Assembly (NCBI GenBank): GCA_963576565.1
Contig: OY755039.1
Location: 133,568,095 to 133,632,094, forward strand
Length of the DNA stretch: 64,000 bases
Source: Aspidapion aeneum
Lineage: Eukaryota; Arthropoda; Insecta; Coleoptera; Brentidae
Direction of reading: 5' to 3'
Shown here: in pieces, positions 1-11,352 of the stretch
How positions within the stretch are numbered: position 1 is the stretch's first letter
Layout: each line of letters starts with the position of its first letter
The notes under the pieces: model-generated
What the model saw: the letters and a program-made list of their open reading frames with translations, nothing else
Databases searched by the model: none
Told to the model about the DNA's origin: nothing
Position numbers and translations under genes: made by a program

Positions 1-1187
1 TGAAAACACGCTAGACATAATTTTTTCTGTTTGACGAAAGATAGGCGATCGATAGGTGAGAGATCAAGAAATATTTGACATTTCGAAAGCACGTGACCTT
101 GATTACAACGGAAACATTTTATTCCCGTACTCGAATTAGTTGAGGTGCCAGCCAGTCCTATAAAAGGCGAATTCGATGATTTATAGGTAGGCTTTTGCCC
201 AAACTGATTTCGCATAGAATTTGAATTTTGATAGGTAGGCTTTTGCCCAGACTGATTTTGCATAGAATTTGATTTTTGATAGATGGGCACCTTTTTGGGT
301 GCTGTTGATTGAGGAAGTGATTCCAAAACTTTACATCTTTTTTCTAGAAATTGAAAAAGTGACTGAAAAGTGGGAATTTCGGTATTAGTATTGGCGTGAC
401 TCATTTCGAAATTTGAACGCGTTGGAATATCCAATTTTTCTAATAAAATGAAAAAAATAATAAAGTCCCAACTGTCAACGTCAAAGCTAAGTGATTTTAA
501 AATTTCTAGGGATTCAGAAAAGGTGTCAATTAAATTACGCAATTCTTTAGCTGACTCGTTTTTTAAGGTGGAGTTCATAATTGAGCTTAAAGCATCATTT
601 GCGAGGTCTCGCTTGTTTTGATATCTATTGACTAATTTGTCATAAGCAATTTTATAATTTTGATCAGATAAGCTAATCCCTGATATCAATTTTAAAGGCT
701 CATCCTCGAGATATGAAAATAAATATTGAAGTTTTCGAACGTTACTTAGACTTTGATTTTGATCTATAATGTTATTAAAAAGATCGAAAAAGCTTGGCCA
801 TAATTTTTTATCACCTCGGAATATGGGAATACCTAACTCTTTGAGTTTTGGAGTTTCGTTTTGTCGAACATATGATCCCGAAAAGGATGGGGCCTCAACC
901 GGAAATATTTTAGAGTAAACCCCCTTACACGCATAAAAATATTTACGAGCTTCTGAAAGGATCGCATCCTGCGTTTTAAATTCCTCATCGTCCGAGTCGT
1001 CTAGCAACATAATGACGTCATTATGTGCCAGCATGCATTTATCGAAGGTTTCATCCAAATCGGCATACCTCACTTGAAACTCGTTTCTCGCTCTTTCATC
1101 TTTTTCCGCGTTCTGTGACAGCACATAACACTCGGTGATCGCAGATAAAAAACCCTTGCGTTTTTGCGCGGCTTTTTTGACAGACAT
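1..1187 (-). CDS. gag: BEL/Pao retrotransposon gag, 5' part, runs off the left edge
   Basis: An open frame of 395 codons runs from an ATG at 1187 down to base 1 without a stop and continues outside the window. The central part has the W-containing motif IPIFRGDKKLWPSFFDLF and the LVNRYQNKRD block of Pao-type gag (DUF1759-like). Near residues 358-371 there is a CX2CX4HX4C zinc knuckle (CFRCNQGHVLSKC) that would bind genomic RNA. A 48-bp in-frame tandem duplication at about 191-286 gives two 16-residue copies of a Q/N/S-rich linker just before the knuckle. The start is the first ATG and is followed by a basic N-terminus. The same architecture occurs in the intact BEL/Pao element at 23710, but the two differ enough to be separate lineages. 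Pol would lie to the left, outside the window. Confidence 0.9.
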   Translation of the reverse strand, partial: MSVKKAAQKRKGFLSAITECYVLSQNAEKDERARNEFQVRYADLDETFDKCMLAHNDVIMLLDDSDDEEFKTQDAILSEARKYFYACKGVYSKIFPVEAPSFSGSYVRQNETPKLKELGIPIFRGDKKLWPSFFDLFNNIIDQNQSLSNVRKLQYLFSYLEDEPLKLISGISLSDQNYKIAYDKLVNRYQNKRDLANDALSSIMNSTLKNESAKELRNLIDTFSESLEILKSLSFDVDSWDFIIFFILLEKLDIPTRSNFEMSHANTNTEIPTFQSLFQFLEKRCKVLESLPQSTAPKKVPIYQKSNSMQNQSGQKPTYQNSNSMRNQFGQKPTYKSSNSPFIGLAGTSTNSSTGIKCFRCNQGHVLSKCQIFLDLSPIDRLSFVKQKKLCLACF

Positions 1188-2017
1188 GATTTTACCTTTG
1201 AAATGACGAAATTGTCGGTAAATATACAATTAACGCTAAATTAATGCTTCTGAAATAGAAAAATGACGAATTGTCGAAAATATGCACTAATTTATCGCAA
1301 TTGATGAAAATTATTTTAAATATCGAAATGATATGGTACACCACTGAACTTTTGTTTTGTTTGTTTTGATTCCTACTCTTTGTTTACTGAATCATGCACT
1401 GAGCATGCGAAAGACACGTGCAGTCGTCGGTGCAGACGACTTTCTCTGGTTGCAATTCAAGGTCGCCTTATTTGGCTGCAAATAATTATTAATACCGTCG
1501 TATGGATTTATTATTTAAAATAATTCGGTCGAAGGAACACTTTTTGTTAGCCCGCGGATAGAAAAACGCTAAATGCAGTGGACTGTAAATATTTTAATTA
1601 ATGATATCGCGAGCAAACATAAATGTATTGATATGAATTACGAAATAATCAGACGTCCATAGGTAAAATTGTTGGAACCACACAACGGTAATCAGATAAG
1701 TGCACTCACCTCCTTTGCAGCCAAATTCTTCTCGTTCCAAGGGGCCCCCGAATGGATCTAATGATGTCACCACGTAGCTGAAGGGTTGAAGTTTCTAGTT
1801 CTATGCTTCAGTACACAAAATTCGAGCACTTTCAGGTGTAGATATTTGAAATAGTTGGAGAACGAAATTAACACGCCTTTTTCTCTGGGCGATTGACAAG
1901 GATCTCACTGGTTGTTGGTGCGCATGTCCAAATACGCGGAATGCGCTTTGTCCTTCATACAGTTGTGTGTTTTTAAAAATATATATAAACAACCGCGAAA
2001 TTTAGCGGGAGCTAACA
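1188..2017 (-). mobile_element. 5' leader and probable LTR of the antisense BEL/Pao element
   Basis: This AT-rich stretch lies upstream of the gag start on the minus strand. Its outer edge is placed at 2017 because the minus-strand sequence there begins TGTTAGC, a normal LTR start, and because recognisable Jockey coding sequence begins at the next base. A TATATATA-like stretch lies about 35-45 bp inside that edge. The boundary between LTR and leader and the primer-binding site could not be located, since the partner LTR lies outside the window. The outer edge is an inference. Confidence 0.55.
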
Positions 2018-2530
2018 ACTGCTTTATAGACAAATACTGAAACCAGTATGGACATATGGTATTCAACTATGGGGTTGTGCTAAAGAGAGTAACATTCTAG
2101 TTGTACAGAGATTTCAAAATAAAGTATTAAGAAACATTGTGAATGCACCTTGGTACGTTCGAAATAGTGACCTTCATCGAGATCTAAAAATCGAAACTGT
2201 AGCAGAGACTATAAAAAAGTACGCAAAAAGCCATGAAGATAGACTCCATCGGCATGTGAATGTGGAAGCAATTCAGCTTCTAGACAATACTATGCTAGTT
2301 CGACGACTAAAAAGAGTGAAGCCGTTTGAGCTAGTAAACTAAGTGAATTACACATAAAACAAAATAATGCTATAAACACAACACAATTGTGAGTTACAGA
2401 CTAAACAAAGCGGGGAGAACTGTTGAGTGAACCCTAAGTTTAAATCTGACTTTTCTAGTAAATTAAGTTAAAACAAAATTGCTAATTAGTCTTACTGACT
2501 AGATTGTAATAAAAAAAAAACACAGTGTGT
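2018..2530 (+). mobile_element. Jockey-clade LINE, 3' end of ORF2 with poly(A) tail
   Basis: Translation from 2018 gives the C-terminal region of a Jockey reverse-transcriptase ORF, with motifs such as KPVWTYGIQLWG and NAPWYVRNSDLHRDL, ending at a TAA at 2340-2342. Then comes a 3' UTR of about 160 bp and an A-run near 2511-2520. The endonuclease and the catalytic reverse-transcriptase motifs are absent. The left edge coincides with the outer LTR edge of the antisense BEL element. Either BEL inserted into this LINE and the rest lies beyond the left window edge, or the LINE copy was already 5'-truncated there. Confidence 0.85.
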
Positions 2531-3189
2531 TTGACAAAAAAAAAAAAAAATTTCAACAGTAAAAATTCTGTAGGTATCTTGAAAAGTGTTAGCCCCCAGA
2601 ATTTGGCTCTAGAACTGCCGGTGTCTCCCAGGGTGTCGACAATCCGGTAAAAACGGAAAATACATGAAAATAACGCGAATTTCTGAGACCCTTAAAAAAA
2701 CCGGAAAAATGACGGGAATTTTATTTAAAAACGAGATTTTTCTATTCTACCCTATTATAATTATAATAAATTTGAAGGCTGTTAAAAAATATAGCCAGCA
2801 GCTCTTGTGTACTTCGGCCGGTAAATAAATGATAGGCGGCCATTTTTTACGGGATTCCCATTTTGTTAACTTGTCTCATAACTTGTCTTTTAGTTATTAC
2901 TTATTTTTAACTACCGCACCGAGAGCACCGGAAGGTTTTAAAAGAATTTAAGTTAGATTTTGAGAAAAAAATGAGATAGGTAAGTATGTATAGTAAGGGC
3001 CTGTCCTTAAATTACGTAACGCATGAGGGGGGGGGAGTTCAGACGTAGTGTTATGCAGCGTTACATGGGCTGGGGGGGGGGTGTTCTGTGTCGCGTTACG
3101 TATTATCCTTTACGTACAACCAAAATTAATATTTTTGGTAAAAAGTTTTTTTATAATGTACAGGATGGCTTTTCTAAATATAAACAAAC
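2531..3189. other. No recognisable feature, AT-rich
   Basis: A-runs after the LINE tail are followed by AT-rich DNA with two G-runs near 3028-3080. No coding similarity or clear repeat ends were seen. Confidence 0.5.
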
Positions 3190-4160
3190 TTAAATGCTCT
3201 CTAACAAAACAGCGCGTTTTAAAATCAATAGTATCAAAAACGTTTTTAAATCGTCTACTTCCGACCTAGGGGACATTTTAAGAACTTACGTAAATGAGCC
3301 TCAGCGTCCAAAAAAGTCCCTGGAACGTCCTTCAAACGTTTTTGTGGGTCTTTTTTACATTTTTAAAGCAAAATTTGTGAACGTTCAATAAACGTAGCGA
3401 GGACGTTTTAAAAACGTTTCGGAGCCGTTTAAAAAACGTTCAGATGTCGCTTTGAAAACATTCCAGAAACCCTCACAAAGTCTAGGCCTGACCCCCTGGT
3501 GTCGTATGTTTGAGGTAATTAAAAGTTAGGGACTTAAAAATTATGTTTTAGATTTTCGCGTTTTTCAATCATTCTTTTTGGGACGTTTTAAAGACGAATC
3601 TATAGGTACGCAAAGGTTGGGGCCCTAAGGGACCTTAAAATTAGGCTTTAAAAACCTCCTGATTTTCACGTTTTTAGAACGTTCTTTTTGGGACGTTCTA
3701 AAACGTACATTTTAGGCACGCAAAGATAGTACCTTAAAAGTACGTTTTAAAAACGTCCTTATTTTGTAAGTTTTTTTAACTTCCTTTTCAGGACGTTACA
3801 AAAACTTTTTTTTATTTTTATTATTTTTTTTTTATTTATTTATACTGGGACTTTCCATCCAATCAGGATCAATCGCCCAGTTTCGAAAAGTTCAAGCAAG
3901 GTTAAAGCGTTTTTTTTTACTATAAATGTAAAGAAAAACTTAGTTTTTAATTATGCAAAATTTAGGGCTTTTGTAGGTACGGGTAAATTGAGGGCCGAAA
4001 GGTACCAAGAAAGTATATTTTAAAAACGTTTTGATTTACATGTTTTTAAAACGTTTTTTTGGTTCAGTTCGGTTTGAAAATGGACTGAATTGGACGTTTG
4101 TGAAACATTGAGCGTTTTTAAAACGTACTTTTTAGGTATGGGGACGTTGGGACCTAAAGA
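3190..4160. repeat. Degenerate tandem repeat rich in the palindrome ACGTTTTAAAACGT
   Basis: Variants of GGACGTTTTAAAAACGT recur many times. Between about 3535 and 3780 the order of motifs (TTAAAA..TTTTAAAAACGTCC, then CGTTTTT..TTCTTTTTGGGACGTT, then TAGGCACGCAAAG) repeats at about 95-105 bp, and similar blocks return at about 4010-4150. A T-rich insert near 3800-3960 interrupts the series. This fits an old, diverged minisatellite or nested short elements. No coding content was seen. Confidence 0.5.
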
Positions 4161-4384
4161 AACCTAAAAAGTACGACCCTGGGATGTCAGATGTTACTAG
4201 GCATAGCGCGTATCAAAACAGCATTTTTTCAAATAGTGCAATTCAAGATACCGCGTGTTTCAAATGTCATCTATCAGATAAGTGCATGTTTAATCCATCA
4301 TATCCTATGACCAAGGGAGGCTAGGCTGAAGACCACTGGGAGGTTTAAGGGTTTTATTTTGTGGAAAATTTCTAAAGGATAGGG

Positions 4385-4459
4385 GACAATTCGCCGCGGC
4401 CGATACGTCGCGGGCCGATTAGCCGCGAGACAATTTGTCGCCGGCCGATTCGCTGCGGG
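4385..4459. repeat. 15-bp minisatellite, five copies, GC-rich
   Basis: Five adjacent units of about 15 bp share the form GMCRATTCGCCGCGG. They alternate between GCCGAT and GACAAT heads. The block is a GC-rich island in AT-rich flanks. Confidence 0.75.
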
Positions 4460-4849
4460 AATTTTTGTTTAATTTGTATTTTAATTTAACTTATTTTTCC
4501 TTAAATTATAGCTTTCCTGTCCTCTTGTTGGGAGATCAAAATCTGTGTTAAACATAACAGTGGTCAATTCCTAACCAGTGTGTGGACCTCCATTTATCAA
4601 AAAAAATGTCCCCACAAAATTTTTTTCACAAAAAAAAATTTTTTTTAACAAGTGGTTTTTTAAAAAATTAATTTATAGAAAAAAACAAAAAAAAATTACA
4701 AAAAATTATTTTTAAAAATAATACTTTTAAAAAAAGTAGAATTCCCATAAACTAATTTATACCTTTTGCACATTTTAGTGTTACATAATTTAAGGACAGG
4801 ACCTAACTATAAGTAGTGTACCTGTACCTAAAATTTAACATTTCTCAAA
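4460..4849. other. No recognisable feature, AT-rich with A/T homopolymers
   Basis: Long A and T runs (4600-4740) dominate. No coding or repeat structure beyond low complexity was seen. Confidence 0.5.
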
Positions 4850-5210
4850 AATTCAAGTTCTCTCCAGATATAAACAAAGAAACAACTGACAATGTCATTT
4901 TCCAGAACTTTGCCAGAGTGGCGAGGGAAAACTAAACATCAGAATTTGCTGAAATTTTGCATGGTTGTTCATTTTGAATTTCTCAACAAAAATATCTGAA
5001 GGACTTTTTAAAATTTTAAAACTTTAAAAAAATGTTGAAAATTTGGAAAAATTATTCAAATAATTTTGTTAAGAATTTAATAATGAACAACTGTGCAAAA
5101 TTTCAGCTAATTCTGATGTTTAGTTTTCCCTGGCCAAACTGACAAAGTTCTGGAAAAAGACGTTGCCAGTGTGCTTAAATATCTGGTCAGAAATTTTGGC
5201 CTTAAAAAGT
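4850..5210. mobile_element. Foldback element, arms about 140-170 bp
   Basis: The region from about 4850 to 5030 is an imperfect reverse complement of about 5035 to 5205. Shared blocks include TTTTCCAGAACTTTG, GGGAAAACTAAACATCAGAA and GCTGAAATTTTGCA. There is almost no spacer, so a transcript would form one long hairpin. No target duplication was identified. Confidence 0.7.
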
Positions 5211-5648
5211 AAGTTTTTTTTAATACCCCTGATAAAAAATTGAGCGACACATGGATATAAAAAGGCTATCTTGGATTTTTAAGAAATGTCAAAATCCATC
5301 TAAAAGGTTTCAGGTAATTTCAAGACTAATTTTCTTTCCAAAAGACAAACATTTTTACAATTAAGCAGTTAAATAAAAAATTATAGCAAATTCAAAAAGG
5401 GCAATGTTTACAAAAATAGATTATTTCACAGTATCAACTAAAGTCTGTTCAAATAAATAGGTAAAATTAACCTAAACCCTTAAATATAAGCTTGATGGTA
5501 AGTACTCTAACTATGGCCCTAATGATTCTACAGGGACATATTTGTGTTCTTTTCTCTCTTACTAAGGCAGAAAGAAACATGATTTTAAAAAAAGGGTTAT
5601 AATATCTGAATTAACTGAATTTTGACTTGTAATCTGGGCTTAATTGTA
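5211..5648. other. No recognisable feature, AT-rich
   Basis: No open frame of note and no repeat ends were recognised. Confidence 0.5.
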
Positions 5649-5775
5649 ATGGCATTACATAGTAGTACTTGGCATTACACGGCAGTATGTTGGTATTACC
5701 GGCAGTATGTTGGCATTATCGGCAGTATGTTGGGATTACCGTTAGTACATTGACATTACCAACATTACACTAGAA
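5649..5775. repeat. 20-bp minisatellite, about six degenerate copies
   Basis: Units of the form GGCATTACCGGCAGTATGTT follow one another with small changes from about 5649, fading into ATTAC-containing remnants after 5755. Confidence 0.75.
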
Positions 5776-5857
5776 TTATGGCAATTACTGGCATTACTAT
5801 TAAAAAAGCATGTTATGCGCAATACATGTACAAGTTTTGGCCCAGTTGTTACCCCCC

Positions 5858-6163
5858 TTATTTGACCGGACTGCTGTGGTTATTTTTATTGTTCAGTTGG
5901 GTAGTAATAGATCTCTTTGAAATGGTGCCTAGTAAAAAACTTCTTAGTTTACATGAAAAAATGAAAGTTGTTAACATTTCGGAAAAGGAACATCTACCAG
6001 GATGAAAGATCTCCGAAAAATTTAATATCAGAAAATTTCAAGCAGCGGAAATTGTTAATAAATATATTTCAAAATTTTGCAGTTCCCTCTCTTAAGCAGA
6101 CACCTCCAATAAGCGGATAAAATTGATGGAACCATGAGTGTCTGCTTATAGGAGGTTTCAATG
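5858..6163 (+). mobile_element. pogo/Tigger-type element, 5'-truncated copy
   Basis: This matches the right-hand half of the fuller copy at 14561-15167, including a block that reads like a CENP-B-type helix-turn-helix (AEKFNI, then K..AAEIVNKYIS) and the right terminal repeat ending GGAGGTTTCAATG. The base pair after the end is TA, as expected for TcMar insertions. The coding part is broken by stops and shifts. The left terminal repeat is missing. Confidence 0.7.
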
Positions 6164-6984
6164 TATTTGGTTTATTTAAAATTGTAAACTACTTAATCCT
6201 AAGCTAATTTACAAATTTATGTGAAAATTTTGACAATGCACTGATAGAAGTTGATTTTTTTCAATCCAAACAAGTCCAAGAAAACCCCTATGGAACATCT
6301 TTTTAAAAAATTATTTTTAAAAACTTCAAACTGTTTATTTAATTTCCCATATCTAAATCGACTATAAATAGCCCAAAGAATCATTTTCATGCTAAAAAAA
6401 ATCGTTATATAGTACATGTTGACGAGCGTGGTAAAACGTAGTAGAACCAAATCACACCTTTAAAATTGTTTATGTCGAGGAAGAAATTTGAACTATTTCA
6501 ACATGCCCTGTGTTTAAACCTGCCCACTTTCCCCTTTACACAATTAGATTAAAGTAGGTTCAAAAATAAATAAATTTTATTTTTAATGTACAAAATATTT
6601 TTAAGAAGTGAAGTTATCTTTGAATTTTTAATAAATAAATACGTCTACAGTAACACATACCAAATCAAAATCCTGGTGAATAGCAAATTGTGGGAACTGG
6701 CGACTTCAAACAGTTATTTAAAAAAAATACGAAAATAAAAAAACTTTATGGGTTAGAATTAAATTTGGTTATGGCTTTGAAGAGCTCCGAAGTTGGTTGG
6801 TAGAGAGAACCTACGGCCACTTTCTTACCTAGCTCTTAAGTCCGTAGTTCCGCTTAGTTCGACTTAAGGCCGGTGCGTTCAGGGGACCAATTCTTGAAAC
6901 ACACATACACAAAATAATAGCTGTAAAAATTTGCAAGTCGCATGTCACCAGCCAGGGCTATCAAAATAGGGCTGTCTAACAAAA
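6164..6984. other. No recognisable feature
   Basis: AT-rich with one more GC-balanced patch at about 6780-6900. No coding similarity was seen. Confidence 0.45.
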
Positions 6985-9580
6985 CATATGATCAAATCCA
7001 AGATGTCTTCCATGGGACAAACAAACCGATTTCCCATAAGCCGTAATGTTAATAAAAACGTAAATTTTACAAAAACGACAAGAGCTTTAGTCTCAAAAAT
7101 TAATCAGTTTTAAGAACAGATCCTTTGTGCATATGGGAAAAATGCGTTTTTCTTAAAAATATTAAACTAAAGCGAGAAAATCTGAAATAAAAGGGACCAT
7201 GTTTTCTTCAAAAAAGTAGGTTATGTTTTTGTTTATTTTGCTTTTTTTTTTTTAATTTTCTAGTTTTTTTACTTATTTTGAATTATTACATGGGCGCACC
7301 AAGGGGGCGGGGGGCTAGGGGCCCGGACCCCCCAAACCACATATTTTTTTAGATATTTTCCATATATTTCATGAATAAACAGAAAAAATAGCATAAAGTA
7401 CAACATCATGGGACCTCTGGGGACCCCCCAAAGATATTGGGCCCCCAAAGGTTTCGGGTCCCCCCAAGACATATTTCTGGGTGCACCACTGATTATTATG
7501 TCAAGTTTTTTTGCTGTTGTGAATTGTGGCAGCGGAGGAAATAATGATAATGTTAGTTTTCATTGAATTTGAAGTTTTTTGACCAATGAATCAATCAGCC
7601 CAAGGAGGGGGAAGTGGATAAGTAGTTCTATTCAAAGAGCCCACTTCAAGGCTCACTTAACAGAGACGAAATTGAAATAGACTAAACTTTTCTCATCAGA
7701 TTCAGGTTTTCTATCAGGATCTTTTGTTGTACTGGACTAAACCTTTTGCTAAGTAATAGGCCTTCTATAGCGTTAAACTGTGAAAAATATTTCACAATGA
7801 TTTTTCAGTTTAGACAAAGTTTAATCATGTTAACTGTCCAGTAGTGACATGAAAAAGAGGCACAACTTAAAGGTAGGTCAGTCCAACAGATCAATATACA
7901 CATATGAGTTTTAACCGAGGTTGGTCAAGCAAACTTCTAATAAGTACTTTACAAAATATGTTTATTTAAAAAAATATAAGTAAACATAATATAAAAAAAA
8001 CTTGCAAAATTAAAATACAGTTTTTCCTTGTAATTGGCCTCACACACTGCACATCACCATAGGATTTTCCATGAACTATAATACATAGGGCCTAAGCACA
8101 GTCAAACCTATGGTTCATCAGCTCACAACAGTAAGTACTGTTCAAATTTTAGAACAGTACAATATTTGCTGTTGTATTACTACTGTTACTATTACTTTTA
8201 TCACTGTTTTTTTGTAACAATATTTGCTCAATTATGTATCTAAAAGTTTATGCAAATAAACATATACTCTACTCTACAATTGGGCGTAACAGCATATGAC
8301 CCATTAGGAGTATTAGAACCCAAGTTTTTTTGAGAGAAATTGAAAAAAATATCTGAGAGAACTTATTTGTTTTTCTTGTCGTCATCAAAGTCAACAAAGA
8401 TTACTTTTTTATCCATCTATTATTAACGATGCCATAAAAATTTTTTTTTGGTAATAAGCTCAGAACAGTACCTGAGAAATTTCACAACAGGACTTGTAGT
8501 AGGTGTCAAAAAGCATGGAAATAAAGGAAAATTTGCACCAAAATAGTTTAAGATAAAAAGAGGTTTGAGTTAGGGAGACTGTCAAATTCACCAGTTTATT
8601 CTAAACTGTTTTGAGGTCTGTAAAATAAATATTTATTAAAGAAAAAGAAACTTTGATGATACAGGACTTCACTCAACACTATACAGGACACTACACTACC
8701 AAAAGTTTATTTAAGGTTCTGTAGGATGGTGTACAAATTTGGTTCAGCTCATTATTCACACTTTAACCTCATATTGTTTTTCTTTTCTTTCTTCTCTGGA
8801 CCCTTTTTTCAACCATCATTTTTAAAATTTTTCAACCGTTTTGAAACAATAATCCATTCAGGAGAGACCCAGTCATGATCATTGCTGTATTCTAGTTTTG
8901 AAAGTTGCTTGCCTAGAATAGTAAAAAAATCATAGTGAAATATTTCTTACAGTTTAACACAATTCTATGTTACACTTCTGCAAAAGGTCCACTCAAGCAC
9001 AAAAAAAGATCCCAATAGAAAATGTTGCCAAAATGGCAGTTACACATTTATCCAAAACAAACCTGACAAAAAACTTTCGAATATTTCAATTTATCTTCTG
9101 TTAAGTCAGGTAATAGAGCACTTATCCACTTTCTTTTCCCTTCTTTGAGCTGATACCTAGTTCATTTAAATCAAGATGATTTTTTAAGGTCAAAATACTT
9201 GGCATTCCATCAAAACTATCATTATCAAGCTCTCCCCAGCTGCCACAATTCATAACAGCATAGAAACTAATAATAATGATTCAAACTGAGTAAAAAACTG
9301 GAAAAAAAGTAAAAAAAAACAAAAGTAAATAAAAACATAACCTGACTTTTGAACAAAACATGGTCCCTTTTATTTGAGATTTACTGGCTTCAATTGATTT
9401 TTTTAAAGAAAAACGCATTTTTCCCATGTGTACAAAGGTTCAATACTTTAAACAGCATCTTTGTTGTAAATTAAATCGTTTCACTTTTTTTAAAAATTAC
9501 GTTTTTGTTAACATTGCGGCTTATGGGAAAACGCTTTGTTTGTCCCATGGCGACCATCTTGGATCGAAAAACAGCTGATC
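6985..9580. repeat. Large imperfect inverted repeat, arms about 650-700 bp, spacer about 1.1 kb
   Basis: Sequence from about 6985 to 7812 (less a 203-bp MITE) aligns in reverse complement with about 8905 to 9580. Shared blocks include CATGGGACAAACAAA, TTTCCCATAAGCCG, AAAAATGCGTTTTTCTT, AAAAGGGACCATGTTTT, GAATTGTGGCAGC and GTTAAACTGT. The outer 270 bp match best, and similarity fades inward. The arms contain multiple stops. The spacer (about 7813-8904) is AT-rich and noncoding. It could be an old TIR transposon with long termini or two opposed copies of one element; target duplications were not found. Confidence 0.75.
7289..7491. mobile_element. MITE family B, inserted in the left arm of the inverted repeat
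   Basis: It runs from CATGGGCGCACC to GGTGCACCACTG, so the termini are inverted repeats. It is flanked by a 7-bp direct repeat, ATTATTA. The interior has G and C runs around an AT-rich core. The opposite arm of the large inverted repeat lacks this sequence, which supports an insertion. A second copy lies at 55344-55531 and a diverged one at about 62100-62376. Confidence 0.8.
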
Positions 9581-10289
9581 GTGACAGTTCGTTAGACAAG
9601 CTAATGGACGGGCCACGATCCTCCACTTTGTTGACGTCACATCCGGGGCTGATTTTTTTTTTGATGGTCACATTACGACACAGCTGATTGTCTTTAAAAT
9701 ATTGAAGTTGGAATGGCGTTTCATAAATATTTGATTTTTTTTTAATGAAGCCGTTTTTGAGATTGTTTTTACTTTATTCTGGCAGAACACTTTTTTTTTA
9801 AATGTACTGTAAGCCCTAATTTTTCATAGCCGCTTCATTAGCTCACACAAAAATTAAGTTTAAAGCAGAAGCGAATGTGACAATCACATATGACAAAGTC
9901 AAATACATGTCAAATATAACAGTTGGCATGAGGTACATGGCGGGTAATTTGAATTCAAAATAAGGAATGCTAAATCTTGAAGATTTTAACCTTTTAATCA
10001 TGTTGCTTCCTTACAAACCTTTGGTGGAATATCGGGATGGTGTCTGAGAATATTTGACTGAAATTTTGCGGAAATCTGTAGTGCCATTTTGAAAATATCA
10101 TAAAAAAACGTCTGACCTCCCATAAGACCCAATGTAAAATTCAGCCCCGGGAGAACAGCTGATTTTTTCAGGGTCGTGCCCTCTATTTTTGTGTTGGCCT
10201 TGCACCAGCATGCGCTTACCATTTGGCCAGTTTTTTATAGATATCTTTCGGGCATCGCATACTAAGTAAGCATTTTGCTAATTTTGAAG
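9581..10289. other. No recognisable feature
   Basis: AT-rich DNA between the inverted repeat and the transposase remnant. It may contain the 5' part of that transposase, but no family motif was readable. Confidence 0.4.
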
Positions 10290-11352
10290 CTCCTTCTCGA
10301 AGGGCGAGGCCTTATAATCATTCATATTGGAAGCGATACTGGTTTTTTGAAAGGCTGTCTTAGCATGTTTGATTCGAAAAAGGCGGAAGACTACCACGAG
10401 AAAATAAACTCGGAGGTGTTTGAAAACTGGATATTTTCCATCATGAACCTCCTTGAACCAAGGTCGATTATTGTGATCGATAATGTACAATATTATAGCC
10501 GCCTTCTGGAAAAGCTACCTACGAGCGCCTAGCCCAGCCCAGATTTATGACCGGCTGCAGTCAAAGAAAACACATTGTGAACCTTCGATGTTCAAGGCAG
10601 ACCTACTGGATATTGCAAGGCTTCACAAAAACATGTGCCTATTCATTTCAAAAATTAGACCCAGACTAAGGCCTTTTAGGAGGTAGATAATAAAAGCGAT
10701 AATATGCACCTCACAAGCAAATAAAAAAACTTGGTTTGATTTTATAATTAATAGTGAGCGGCATTGCAATTCCGTCCCAGCTTTGCGTGGCTCGTTTTGT
10801 CGCGTCATGTCCCACTCCGCTTATTGGCCTCGTCCCATCCCATCCAAAAACGGACATGTTTACAACAACTCGACAAAGTTTTAACAAAATAGCATAAATA
10901 ATTTAGGAATGTATTTAACAATACTGCATATTATGGATTAGCTGATTTCGGCTTGACTAGGTACTTATCAATTCTTTATTTTGTATGAAAAGTTATTTAT
11001 TAATTATTATTTTTTAGTTACATGAAATATCCCGTAGACGAGATGGCGACGGCCTCCCTATCATGGCGAGCTGAATCCCGTCGAATTAATTTGGCTTGAT
11101 TGAAAATGAAGTGGCCTCTAAAAACAAAAGTTTTAAATTGGCTGAAGTCAAGGGCCTATTGGAGATTGCAATTAAAAATGTGACTGCTCACAGTTGGACG
11201 AAGTGCATTGAGAACGTCAAAAAAAAAATTAAAACAAAATGTGGGATTTGGACGATTCGGTGGAAACACTAGTTGAACCTCTGATAATAAACCCCAATGA
11301 GGAAAGCGAAACTGATTCCAACTATAACGATAGCGTATTAGACAGCAACTAA
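10290..11352 (+). pseudogene. DDE-superfamily (IS630/Tc1-like, DDE_3-type) transposase, broken
   Basis: Three plus-strand blocks resemble the insect family of uncharacterised DDE endonucleases. Block 1 (about 10295-10530) reads GRGLIIIHIGSDTGFL, then DYHEKINSEVFENW and the acidic site IVIDNVQYY. Block 2 (about 10530-10682), in another frame, reads YDRLQSKKTHCEPSMFKADL. Block 3 (about 11018-11352) contains RPPYHGELNPVELIW with the third acidic residue, then AIKNVTAHSW and an acidic tail ending at TAA 11350-11352. Block 3 spans several frames. Between blocks 2 and 3, 335 bp with GT..AG ends (10683-11017) could be an intron, since joining across it keeps the frame. The first catalytic Asp region is not readable. 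Frameshifts make it non-functional. Confidence 0.75.
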
